Positions 35,233 to 46,166 of a stretch of 64,000 bases of DNA are shown one piece after another. The stretch is taken from positions 17,404,727 through 17,468,726 of the forward strand of contig CM073327.1 of NCBI GenBank assembly GCA_037043015.1, given 5' to 3'. A program made the position numbers and the translations under genes. The first letter of the stretch is position 1. Each line of letters begins with the position of its first letter. The DNA comes from Bryum argenteum. Lineage: Eukaryota; Streptophyta; Bryopsida; Bryales; Bryaceae. Below the pieces are notes generated by a model. It was not told the origin of the DNA. It made no database searches and was given only the letters and a program-made list of their open reading frames with translations.

Positions 35233-37432
35233 TCATGGAACATTTGGAGCATCTTCATCATTTGAAGCGGGGAAGAAAGTCATATCATCATCTTCATCGC
35301 CAAATTCAAAAACATCATTGTCATCAGACTCTGATTCGTCCTCGACAGCTTCCTCATCATTCTCATGTACTTGGTCTTCCTCTAAATCCAAGTTCTCTCT
35401 ATACCACCGCCCATCATCACTCAACTTATCATTCGCGAGCAATTTCGAGTTGGAATATATGTAGACCAAGTCATCAGCTCTGCCCGGTAGTAACCGATTC
35501 CGTTTCTTGTCGTGAACATAAGAGTAGCTACTCCAGTTGCGTTCGCAAGCTGACGAGGACACGGTCTGTGCTAGTATTCGCTTTGCAATTGGAGAGAGGA
35601 GCTTAGCACAAGCACCTTCAAACTCCCACCATGCATGAGGAGCTAGTTTTTGAGTATTAGGCTCCAGCATGTCATGGAATGGTGGACCCCTTACTCGAAA
35701 CGCAAGAAATTCACTGACCACATCTGCGTAATCCTCCGCGGGACATAATTTTTGTAAAACACGCTTGCAAGCTATTGTAAGATCGGGATCGTCAGCTAAC
35801 TCTTGGTCGTGTAGTAAATAAGGATTTAAAAGTGCAGCCGCGCCATGTAAATCCGTTGTCATGAGCCGTTTCCGATGGTAAAACTCCTCTTTTGCGGTGG
35901 CCACCTCAAGTGGTTCCAATGAGATGGGCGGTGCATGCAAAGTATGGACATGTCTCTCAAGATCACGCATGATATGCCATGCCTGTACTAGGAGCCTTGC
36001 CGTCGAATTCTCTCAGAGCGTACACCACGGGGGCAACCATATCCCGTAGTCTTTTGCATTGCTTCCAAAACTCATCGCTCAACACCACCTTCTTAACCTT
36101 ATGTGAGAATATAAGCTTATCTCTAGCAGATACCGTATTCTTCGAGGCATAGGCTGTGAACATAGGGTCGACAACAACTTGCTCCAATGATTCCTTGACC
36201 TCCAACAAGCGATCTATCATTATGAATTGACTAGCAAATCTTGTTTTCCCAGGCATCAGTAGGCTGAATTTCGCCTCGTGTTTACGAAACACAGCTAGGG
36301 GCATTTGTCGCCTCTTGATAAACTTGACCATTTTCTTCGCCATGACCAAAGTATTCGCCATCCATCCAGCCTTTCCCCAATCCTCCAACAACAAGTCCAT
36401 TGCATGTGTCGCACACCCTTGCATGAAAATGTGCGGATATTTCTTAAGGACTATTCTTGAGGCATTGAGCATTACAGAAGCATTGTCTGTGCATACTTGA
36501 ACAATGTTCTCTGGTCCAACTTGTTCTATGTACTTCAACATGAGAGTTGACATGTACACCGCTGTTTTTTCTTGGCCAGTAGTATCGACAGCACCAAGAA
36601 AAAGCTCTCCGGCTTGAGTCACGAGCATCGCATTCACCAAAGGGCGACTAGTCACAAATGACCATCCATCCATAGTCAAAGTTCCTCCAAACTTCCGAAG
36701 GCTCTCAGAGAGTCTACTATCTAGTTTCTTTTGTAACTCCGTCTTTACTTCTCCTAACAACCTTGTCCGAATGTCATGGTAGGATGGTGGAGCATAGGAT
36801 TTTCGAAATCCCGCTGTCTTCATCACGGCAGCTTTGAACGCATCATTGCGGGCTACTGAGAATGGTATATTTGCTTCGTAAAAAAATTTCGCCCAGAGTT
36901 TATCCAACTCCCGCCTTTCCGCTTCTGCAAAAGTAGCTTCAATTGAAGATTGCTTCGTTTGCTTCATAGATCCAAACATCGGGCGAGTATCCCTTATTCC
37001 CCTTATAAGCATGGAAGAAGCAAAGGTTGACCCCACCAAAAGATTTGTTGAATTCATGGGGGTGCCTAGCGAGGACCCTACACAAGAGTCACTCCTAGGG
37101 GTTTCAGGAATGTCATGTTTTGAAGCACCTGGAACATCCGTGGATGGAGTGAGAGAACATTCACCGAGAAATAGTTCCAATTCTCCGTTATATGGAGGGA
37201 ACTCTCCACCACATCTTAAAAATAACTGCCTAATTTCCCTAGGCAGCTTTGGGCAAAGGGCAGAACTCGAATCCCTATGTCCAGGAATCTTCTCGTACCC
37301 ATAATGACTCAAATTCCGACTCTTCTTCTTCGAAACAATTACATGACATAGTGAGCACTGTAGGAAGGACCCAGACGCTTTGCCTTCCTTCTCGATGTCT
37401 CTAAACCAAGGCTCATATGGAGCAGGGCCCAT
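35233..37432 (-). pseudogene. hAT-superfamily transposase (BED, DUF659, hAT-C), one frame break
   Basis: The first frame (37432-35963, 489 codons) begins MGPAPYEPWFRD and has a BED-type zinc finger (CSLCHVIVSKKKSRNLSHYG..PGH..CPKLP, about residues 26-64). A DUF659/RNase-H-like core follows, with TLTMDGWSF (first Asp), LFLGAVDTTGQEKTA, VCTDNASVM (second Asp), CATHAMDLLLEDW and KTRFASQF. The second frame (35970-35233, 245 codons) holds HAWWEFEGA (candidate Glu) and the hAT C-terminal dimerisation motif (SSSACERNWSSYSYVHDKKRNRL), then an acidic tail. The frames overlap by eight bases at GCATATCATGCG and no intron fits, so a single indel is likely. It faces the RING gene and ends the element with its promoter inside GC block 5. 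hAT transposases cut and paste DNA and make 8-bp target duplications, as seen here. Confidence 0.87.
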
Positions 37433-37630
37433 TTTGATAAATAGGACGCCTCAAAGTCTTAAACAATGGTGGGACCGTGACGGGGAAAAAAATGGCAAGA
37501 GTTCCTTACGGAAATCCTCACTTCCGAACTCAATACCTACCAAGCAATGTACACATAAAATGAATTATGTGGCTCATAGCTCTTGGAAAGTGTTCAAAAT
37601 TCGGAAGTGAAATGAGACTCAATGTGTCTT

Positions 37631-37640
37631 CTCTTATATA
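37631..37640 (-). promoter_or_regulatory. TATA box of the hAT transposase
   Basis: TATATAAGAG on the minus strand, about 200 bp upstream of the transposase ATG and just inside GC block 5. Confidence 0.6.
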
Positions 37641-37714
37641 CCATCCAACTCCGAATATGACCGTTGCAATTTGAAGTTGAAATGCTCCTAAACCGTTGGA
37701 TGCTCAAAAGGGCC

Positions 37715-37880
37715 ATCTGGCCGTTGGCGGTCGCCGGATGCGAGGGCCGGTCGCCGGGGCTGACGGCCGGACCGACGGCCGGTCACCCGCGGCCGACGGC
37801 CGGTCGGCCTGGCCAGCCGACCGGTCGGTCGGGCCGACGGAGAGGTCGGGGACCGGTCGACGGGGTGGTTCGACCAATGA
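37715..37880. promoter_or_regulatory. GC block 5, right subterminal region of the giant hAT
   Basis: GC-rich words (GGCCGGTCGCCGG, GACGGCCGGTCGG, GACCGGTCGGTCGGG) upstream of the transposase. Farther out, 37930-37972 has ACGGACGG and CCGGACGTCCGG, echoing the left end. Confidence 0.7.
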
Positions 37881-37961
37881 ACGCACCCCGTTGGTCATTT
37901 ACCCTTAGTAAAACGACCAGATTTTCTAAGTCACGGACGGTCCCCGAACCCCTGCCGGACG

Positions 37962-37991
37962 TCCGGACGCTGTGACATCCCTGGTATTTAG
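37962..37991 (-). repeat. Right terminal repeat and target duplication of the giant hAT
   Basis: TGACATCCCTG ends at 37983 and is followed by GTATTTAG (37984-37991), identical to the eight bases before the left end. Confidence 0.87.
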
Positions 37992-40443
37992 TATTTACGT
38001 GAATAATTGAACTCCCGCTTAGGTGGTTACGTGGCACGATTGACAACTTTAATCATAGCCACCATCCCAAACATGTCATGCACGAATGTGACTGTCGCTC
38101 TAGTTGCCACTCCCGCAACAATCAATTCTAACCGTCGACCTCTTCGGGGTGTGGAGCAACGCTTCGATTCCGGAGTGTGATTGGGTTAGTTCTCGTTGCT
38201 GCTCGAGAGACTGCACAAAGAAGTTTGATGATTTCATAGGCATTTCTCAAGAAGTTGTTGTCGGTCCTAGTTTTAGTGATGGTGTAGGTACTTCGAAGTT
38301 GGAACCTTGGCGCTAGTGCGGTAGCACTGCTAAATTTTGGCATAGTAGTAGTGATTAGAATTGGCGTATAGGGTTTGGAACCCCATATTCGTTAAATTGG
38401 CCCAATCCCCTTTATATTTGGCCGTACACTATTCAAATAAATAGAGTAAAGTGAAACAAAAAAGTTTTAAGATGGGAAAATATATATTAATAATTTATTT
38501 TAGTCCTCTCAATGCATGTTGATATTAATGTAATTATCTACATGGCATTGTTTTCATTTGCGCTATATACACTATTTCAAGCGGCCAAAATAATAGGGAT
38601 TGGCCAAATTAACGAATATGGCGTTTTGGGTTTGTGAGACCTGTCATGAGAAATGTGCTGAAGGGACGTCGCACGCACTAAGGCCTTAGGTCTGTGTGAA
38701 CAACTTGCAGTGAAATTGATTGAGTGTTAGGCTGCTTAAGACATTTCTTAGTGTAAACGCACGTTAGAAGCCATGCGAAAGAAGGTTCAAGAAGCGGTTG
38801 AGAAAAGAAAGCGGTTGTTGAGAAGTCGCGGGAAGGAGAGAAAGCGGTCGACTGATACAAAATCTTTGTTTGGGTTCTTGTAGCATACATTGCCGATGAG
38901 GGAGTACTTTTCTCCTTTCCTTTCAAATCCGTTAGAGGTTCTAGAAGCATATCCTCTTAAAATTCTACTTTTATGCATGAGGGTTCGATAGCGTTAATAA
39001 TCTGGCTGACCTAAATCGATAAACACTTGCAAGACATACCGCAAGAATCTTGTTCTTTGAAATTCAAACTTAGACACTCTTTCGAACAACATGCTAGACT
39101 CCAATTCGACCTCCCTTCTTCACACCGAAACACTGCGCGCAAATTGCAAACCCTACAACAACAAAAAAACTCGCAAGGATGGACACCTGCAGCAACAAAC
39201 ACCACCCCTACAAACCTCCCCTCTCGCCAAAATTAAAAATTAAAAAACCAAAAAACAACAATCTCTCTTTTAAAGCTGACCCTTTTTCTCACCGGTGATG
39301 ACTGGTAATCTTGGGCTCGTTTACACTCTTCTTGGACAATCACTTTTTACACACTTATTACTATACCAAATTAGTCCTACCACTTCTACACGATTCACAC
39401 AAATCATACAACGTCTATCATAAATTATTACATCTAAAATGTTTATTTCACTTTCTACATAATGATTGTCTAATCACATGGTAAAACCTTGCGGAGAAAT
39501 TAATATTCATAATTTTAAAAGTTCACCAATGAGGCAATGATAAAATGCAAGATGTCTTCTCTATTATAATTCAAATTGTTCAAATGTCCCAAACCATGTA
39601 CAATTTAGAATAAAATATCCAAATTGTATTGAAGTAGGTGAAATATTCAATCCAAATATTTAAAATGTATCAACTTTTAATTTGGGCTCACATTCACATC
39701 AATTTAAATATAGCTTACACGCAACAACTTAGTTTGACAATTACTCATCAATTACTCATAAGTATTGGTCAAATTAAGTTGTTGCATGTAAGCCATATTT
39801 AAAATTACAAAAACGGTATTGTTAATCTCTATCATGCAAGTTCTAAAGTATTGCAACTTTCATTGTAGCACATGTTGCAATTTCATATACGATTGTCTTC
39901 CTTGTTCACTTGGGCATTGACAACAAAAACTAAGCACCCAAAGTAAAAATTAAATACTTATACAAATTAAGACTTTCCCTTTAAAAATAAATGATGGTTA
40001 CATTTGAAATTGAAAACACATACATTTGCAAATTTCAAAACAAATAATACAAGTCCTTGATAAAATCCCTTGCTCCCCCCCTTCAATGTTTGTGAAAATA
40101 TTTACTTTAATATTTTGAACCACTGATTACCTGGAATATTCATATTTGAGAATAAGAACTAAACTATCAACCTAAATTGTAAGAGAGCAAATTCTGTACG
40201 CTATACAAATAAATCTAGAGTACCTCTATAAATAAATGCATGTTTATATTGAATCTGTACTATTACCAAGTTTCATATAATGATAAGAGAATTCTTAGTC
40301 TCAAATATATGAAACACCGCTTTTAAACTCTAGCACATAATCGATAAATTTGAAATAACTCAAAATTCATCATTTACGAGCAACTCACTAAAGAGAGGAT
40401 TTCATCTTTAATATATAATACCACCTACAAGAATGATTATTTC
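37992..40443. other. Intergenic DNA, no supported gene
   Basis: Short open frames only. Contains the hairpin-like miniature element at 38382-38622. The remainder is AT-rich. Confidence 0.45.
38382..38622. mobile_element. Miniature element with ~45-bp inverted repeats
   Basis: CCATATTCGTTAAATTGGCC..AATCCC on the left and its inverse GGGATTGGCCAAATTAACGA on the right, with pairing extending inward to TTTGGCCG. The target duplication is not clear, so the superfamily is undetermined. Confidence 0.65.
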
Positions 40444-40711
40444 TTAACCCCTAAAGGTCCTTGATACAAAATTGTTTAAATTATCAAAAAGAACCTTCTT
40501 CTACTTCAGGTGCAAAGAAACTCAATCTAAGCATTGATTTGAAGATTCAAGCGGAGGATCTTGAAGTTAACTTGACCCTTTTCTCGAATGTCAAATTTGA
40601 ACCATTCATTTTTCTCCAATTTTGAGATTATAATGGTCAAAGTTGGCTGAATTTTCTCCCTGCGGAAATTCCAAAAAGCAATTTCCGCTTTTTTGGACCT
40701 TTAGGGGTTAA
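40444..40711. mobile_element. piggyBac-like miniature element, CCCCTAAAGG copy
   Basis: TTAA at both ends (40444-40447 and 40708-40711), inverted ends CCCCTAAAGGTCC / GGACCTTTAGGGG. The interior is shared with 40968-41235 (TTTGAACC.TTCATT, TATAATGGTCAAAG). Confidence 0.83.
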
Positions 40712-40967
40712 TCCATAATATGAAGTGTCGGTCCATATGAAGACTCAATCATAAGACAAGATCAATTTTTGTTCCCAACTCACATGCACATATGGATAAC
40801 AAGTTTATAGGAAGTTTATAAGGCACTATGAACCATCAATACGGTCCACGCTTGAGGGAATTCCTTCTAGCAAGAATTAGCCCTTTTATGCCGGTCAAAT
40901 GGATATATTTTGGGCATTTTAGCCAATTGCCTCAATTCTCAGTAAAGTAGTAGGTTAGAGTGGGGTT

Positions 40968-41235
40968 TTAACCCCTAACTCTCCTTGTTGCAAAACGGTC
41001 TAAGTCACAAAATTTGACCTTCCTTTAGATTAAGTTCCAAAAATCTCAATCCAAGCATTATTGAAAAGATTCAGCTGTAAGATCCCAAAGTTCACATGAC
41101 ATTCTTCTCACATACCAAATTTGAACCGTTCATTCTTCCTCATTTGTGAGACTATAATGGTCAAAGGTGGCGGAGTTTTTCTCCTGCGGGAACCTCCAAA
41201 ACCTGTTTCGGATTTTAAGGGGAGTTAGGGGTTAA
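40968..41235. mobile_element. piggyBac-like miniature element, CCCCTAACTCC copy
   Basis: TTAA at both ends (40968-40971 and 41232-41235), inverted ends CCCCTAACTC / GAGTTAGGGG. Same family as 40444-40711. A truncated relative is at 19849-19950. Confidence 0.83.
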
Positions 41236-42792
41236 CTGACTATTCCCGTTAAATCTTAATTAATAATAATCTAATGATACATCTAGTTAGTACTTGCTAG
41301 ATTAGGCAATTTTGTTTTATTAATGTCCTAATTAGTCCCAATTGTCTAATTACCTCTCTAACTCTTAGCTTGGGAGTGATTAGAAGATAATTAGGCCTGT
41401 TAACGGATGATAATTATGAATGAATCGATGGATGAAACTAAGAAGTAATAAATGGAAGTAGTTTTTGAGTTAGCGAGAGTGTTTGGGCTGTGAGGACTCT
41501 CTCGTGTGTGAGAGAGAGAGGTGTTTCTAGGATTGTAACTATGAAAAATTGAGTTTGGTGATCTAATTCATCTAACATGAAGACAACATGCAAGTAGAAT
41601 GTGTAGAAGTGTAAGTTGTAGGTTGGTGTGAGTGCGGGTAGCTTAATATAGAAGACAAGAGAGTTGTAGTTCCCCCTAAAAAGTGGCTGGTGACTTTAGA
41701 AAGCTATGGGGTACAAATAAAGATAGATTTAAGAGTGCTCTTTGAAGGAGAGGAGGGTCTCTAAGCCAACTTTCCAACAAGCCAAAGGGTGCGGTTTTAG
41801 GAGCACCGACGGAGGAATAACACCTAGAGGTATGCCTACTGTAGAGGGCAAGTGTACCACTTGACTTTGAAAATGTACATCTCCAGTTTTAGGAGGAATC
41901 ACAAAGCTTTCCTACATTTTCAAATTCGCTTTGCGCTGAATCTTGGCTTACTTCAAAAAAGAAAGCAAGGACAACAGACATACGGTCATTTAAGTGGCCA
42001 AGAATCCAGCTGCGGTTGATCCCGCTAGTACTTCTTGTTCTTCTTTAGTTTTGTATGATTTTTTATTGCATTTATGGTGTATTGATGATTGTGTCATTGT
42101 ATCATGTTATAATTAGTGTATATGAATGCATGTAATAATCTCATTCTAAGGTTAAGGACTCCATTACTTGGAAGACACTATCTTGTATTCACATTTGGCC
42201 TAGTTGTAACCTTGTTTCGTACCACCAGAATAAGTGCTCACAAGTACTAATTGGTTTGGAATCCAAATTAATTTATGCCTATAATCAGTTATAATTATTG
42301 ATATTATTCATACAACATTCATTTATTAAATTTTGAAATGAACTCGTAAACCATAGGTTAGCCTCTCTATAAAATGAATTAAACATGAATATTGAATGAT
42401 ACTCATTTAAGCAGGCAACGTACCTTAATAATCTCACATTCATTAAATAGGACCAAGTTTGAGTAAGTTGTAAGTCAGTCCCTAGAGTAAGCCTTTAATA
42501 TAGTACATTAAAATCCATTAAAGTGTGCATTGGATCTTCTCAGGGGCCGGTTAGAGAATCAAAGCGTATGTCAGGATTGTGGCAAGTGGAGATTGGAGCA
42601 TTGAGCTCGCCCACACAACCTAGTAACTTGGACGACCACGAGTCCTTGCCTAGTTTTCTGTACATCACGTACTCCTAAGTATACACTCTCGCAACTCCAC
42701 AATTCCACATGTACAGTGCAGTTGATCATAAAGTGGGTCAATCTAGCATGCCGTTCCACCCATATCTCCATTCCAAGAAGGTAGTAAAAAAT
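41236..42792. other. Intergenic DNA, no supported gene
   Basis: Only short open frames. A GA-rich run (GTGTGTGAGAGAGAGAG) lies near 41500. Confidence 0.4.
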
Positions 42793-43001
42793 GGGTAAGC
42801 GTTCGTAGCAGCTACCAAGGAGGATGGAGGAGGGGTAATGAGCCCCCTAATTTTTTGATGTATAGACATTAAATGCCAAGGAGTAGTTCTACAAGGGTAA
42901 CTTGGGGTCGCAGATTTGAATTCAAAATTATCAAAAACGGCCTCGGGAAGTCCCCACGGATTCTAGGGTGCCTCCTTGGTAGCTGCCACGAACCATTGCC
43001 C
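42793..43001. mobile_element. Mutator-type miniature element
   Basis: A 209-bp element with ~34-bp imperfect inverted ends (GGGTAAGCGTTCGTAGCAGC / GCTGCCACGAACCATTGCCC, both with CTACCAAGGAGG). Flanked by 9-bp near-identical repeats GTAAAAAAT (42784-42792) and GTCAAAAAT (43002-43010). The 9-bp duplication and G-rich start point to a Mutator-like family. Confidence 0.7.
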
Positions 43002-43648
43002 GTCAAAAATCGTTTTTTTTTTTTTTTGACGTTTTGAGACCCAAGACATGCCTTGTGCACTTAGTGCTTAGTATATAGAGATAGGCTAGCCAAAGTGTTA
43101 CATTCATGTAAATATGTACTACGTAGGTCTTAAGACGATTGCTACACAACTTTAGAGAACATACTACATATTCACAAGGCTATGGTACCGTATTTTTAGA
43201 AAAAGCTCGTCAACTGGTACATGTGACGACGTTTTCATTTCCATTTTGATGTCCCTGAAGTTCCGAAAAGCCTGACATGCTGAACCGAAAAAACTTGATT
43301 TTGGCTCTGAAGGCAAATGATCTCCGAACTGCACTCGAAAAACCAGCTCAAATCAGATAGTAGTGTCCTAAACATCGCAATTCCATCACAAATAAAAAGG
43401 AAACGATTTTATCATGTTGCTATGGTAACGCTTTTCCGTCTAAAAGGACAAAAATAAAAATCTACGAAAATAAAAGTCCCTTTGAGAGGTAATTATCCAA
43501 TCCACGAACACCATCATCGGGACCCACTGCTCTGCTTTTCCTCGAGCGGCCCCGCATACCGCTCATGTAGTCAGGCCCTTGAACGATAGCACTTGCCACA
43601 ATGCTACAGCAGCATGCTATGGATTCGATCCAGTTGCATGTAGTGGAG

Positions 43649-43657
43649 TATATATGG
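43649..43657 (+). promoter_or_regulatory. TATA box of root-cap copy 3
   Basis: TATATATGG, 103 bp before the ATG, in the same context as copies 1 and 2. Confidence 0.75.
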
Positions 43658-43751
43658 AACTCAAGAGACAGGCCAAATCATCCCGCCCACTCGTCAGCAG
43701 CTGCATCGACTTCTTGCAGTGACTGATCGAGAAACCCATCAGGTTGGCGTC

Positions 43752-45247
43752 ATGAAGACGATGAAGCCTGCAGTGGTGTTGCTCTTGCTCGCTCTGGTGG
43801 CCATGCTTGCCATCCAGGCTGCTGCCACTGGTGGCTCAGGTGACGGCAAATCTGGTAAGGGAGACTCCAAGGGAGACTCAAAGCCTAGCAACGGCGGCAG
43901 TTCTGGTTCCGGAGGCGATGATAAGCACGGTTCTGGTTCCGGTTCCGGTCACGGAAGCGGTGGTGATGATGGCCACGGTTCTGGTTCGGGTTCTGGTTCC
44001 GGATCCGGTCACGGAAGTGGTGATGATGATAGCCACGGTTCGGGTTCTGGTTCCGGATCCGGTCACGGAAGCGGCGGTGATGACGGCCACGGTTCTGGTT
44101 CCGGTTCTGGTTCTGGTTCCGGTTCCGGTCACGGCGACGATGGTGGTGATGACCACCATGAAGGCTCCAGCCCCGGCAACGGTGGCGGTTCCAGCCCCGG
44201 GAACGGAGGAGGTTCCAGCCCCGGCAACGGTGGAGGTTCCAGCCCCGGCCACGGAGGAGGTTCCAGCCCCGGCTACGGCGGCGGCAAACGTACGTCCCGA
44301 TTGATGCACCTCTTGTCTATTGCAGCATTCAATTCAAGTTCTTACTGGTTATTCGTGATTATGAGTATGCCGGTCTGATATGCATTGGCTGAGGCCATAG
44401 GGTCTGAGTTGTTGTGATTGGCTGCAATGCGAGGTGGGTGTTGGAATGCTGAGAGTGTTTGTTGGATGCTGCAGCTGACTGCGGGAAGAAGGGAGGCATG
44501 TGTGGCGACCCAAAGATCGTGGGCGGCGACGGTGTGATGTTCTACTTCCACGGCCACAAGGACCAGGACTTCTGCCTCGTCTCCGACAGCGACCTGCACA
44601 TCAACGCGCACTTCATCGGCAAGCGGCCCGAAGGACGCCTGCGCGACTTCACGTGGGTGCAGGCTCTGGGGTTCGTGCACGGGCCACACTCGCTCACTAT
44701 CGCTGCCAAGACCGTGGGCAAGTGGGACAGCAGCGTGGACCAGCTGGAGCTGTCGTACAACGGCGAGACGGTGGCGCTGGACTCGAGGTCGTGGGCGTCC
44801 CCCGACGGCGACATGACGGTGAGCCGGATCGGCGCGCGGAACTCGGTGGACCTGGTGATCAAGGAGAAGATGGGGGTGGCGCTGACGGTGGTGCCGATCA
44901 CGAAGGAGGAGAACCGCGTGCACAAGTACGAGATGACGGACGCGGACTGCTTCGCGCACTTCGACATGCAGTTCCGGTTCTACAACCTGTCGTCGACGGT
45001 GAACGGCGTGCTGGGGCAGACGTACCAGCCGGGGTTCGTGAACCCGGTTCAGCGCGGCGTGGCGATGCCCATCATGGGCGGCGCGGACAGGTTCGTGAGC
45101 TCGTCGCTGCTGGCGACGGACTGCAAGATGAGCCAGTATACGGCGAGTGCGATCGCGCAGGGATCGGCGATGCCGAGCTTCATGGCCGTGTGCGGCAGCA
45201 GCGGGCTGCCGGCGGGAGTGCCCGGGGGGATCACGTGCAGGCGGTGA
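43752..45247 (+). CDS. Secreted Gly/Ser-rich root-cap-family protein, copy 3
   Basis: Exons 43752-44289 and 44475-45247, with the same splice sites and phase as the other copies, give 436 residues, the longest of the three. The added length is in the repeats: more GSGSGSGHGSGGDDGH-type units and five GGGSSPGNG/GHG units before the intron. The signal peptide and the 257-residue root-cap-type domain are unchanged. In exon 2 I noticed a silent change CCCGAAGGA against CCCGAGGGA in copy 1. An upstream in-frame ATG (43719) exists as in copy 1 but is not conserved in copy 2, so 43752 is preferred. All three copies look functional. Confidence 0.9.
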
Positions 45248-45600
45248 TGGATCGATCAGGGCAGTGCATGGAGCTGATACGTAGTTGGATAGGTTTATTG
45301 TAGTGAGTTGGTTAGATAGCACAATATTTATCGTGGGCACGAGCTCACAGTGGCGATCAGCTCATGGAATCACACGATGTCCGGAAAGTGATGTGAAGTA
45401 TGAGCTGATGGGCTGATTGTACGATTGTTGAATCATTTAATTCATGCCATCCAAATTGGGGGTCTCGACAAGAAAAAATCTTACGCAGTGTTGTAACAAG
45501 CTTTCATGATTTTCTTGCCGGAGTTGTAAATATTTTAGAAATTGTAAGTTGGTTAGGACAGGCTAGAATAAGATTAATGTGGAAGTGCTTTTTCTGTTGA

Positions 45601-46166
45601 GAGTTTCCTGACATCTGATTCTTTAATGATGTGCACCGCTGATTGAAATCAATCAGTTTTATTCCTGCAATTCTCCATTGGTCATAAATTTATCAAAAAA
45701 ACCCTTTTGATTCTCAGACCATTCTGTGTATATATGTGTAGGGTGTGACGTAATCAGGATTTGTGAAAGCATCCGAAAATGTACGCGATCATTAATCTTT
45801 ACCAGAAATGACTACGTTAGAAAGAAAATTTGACAGAGATCTCATTTTTTATTATCACAGTCACAAGTCTGTTGTGTGAATTTGATCATTCCGTATCGTA
45901 TTTGTTTTGTTTTTCACATGTGTTCACTCTTTCTCTGTAGTTCATTTTCGGTGTCAGAGGGGACTGAGTTCGAATTGGGTGGCACATATAGTACTGTAGG
46001 GAATGCCATGTAAGCGGGCCAGGATGGATAAAGAGGTGATCTGGCACGCCTACGTGACCGGATTCAGCGTCATGTGGCGGCCATCAGCGTCATCCGGCGT
46101 CTGTTATCTCCCTCCTTTTGACCTGCGTTGAGAGCCTCTTTTTCTCTCGCAGCGGGAAGCTTGGCC
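45601..46166. other. Intergenic region and promoter side of the RPI4-like gene
   Basis: No gene. Bases 46040-46135 become GC-rich with repeated CAGCGTCAT.CGGCG phrases just before the start codon. No clear TATA box. Confidence 0.4.

Larger units (their letters stand above)
20731..37983. mobile_element. Giant 17.25-kb hAT-type DNA transposon with cargo genes
   Basis: The left end reads CAGGGATGTCAATCCGGACG; the right end is the inverse, with CAGGGATGTCA perfect and a further TCCGGACGTC shared after a short gap. Immediately outside lies a perfect 8-bp direct repeat GTATTTAG (20723-20730 and 37984-37991), the size hAT transposases make. Palindromic CGGACGTCCG words sit just inside both ends. 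Contents from left: GC block, kinase-like gene (+), CKKYVKMYH gene (-), GC block, direct-repeat spacer, short GC block, second spacer, GC block, CKKYVKMYH/coiled-coil/RING gene (+), AT satellite, hAT transposase (-), GC block. Typical hATs are 2-5 kb, so this one is exceptional. The long terminal match and target duplication argue that the whole unit moved once. Several inner genes are frame-broken, so this copy is probably no longer autonomous. Confidence 0.85.
43185..45600 (+). repeat. Segmental duplication unit C (root-cap copy 3)
   Basis: Homologous to units A and B from about 'ggtaccgtatttttaga' through the gene. Its downstream flank matches that of copy 1 to about 45600. The promoter is more diverged than between A and B, so C split off first. 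Confidence 0.75.
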
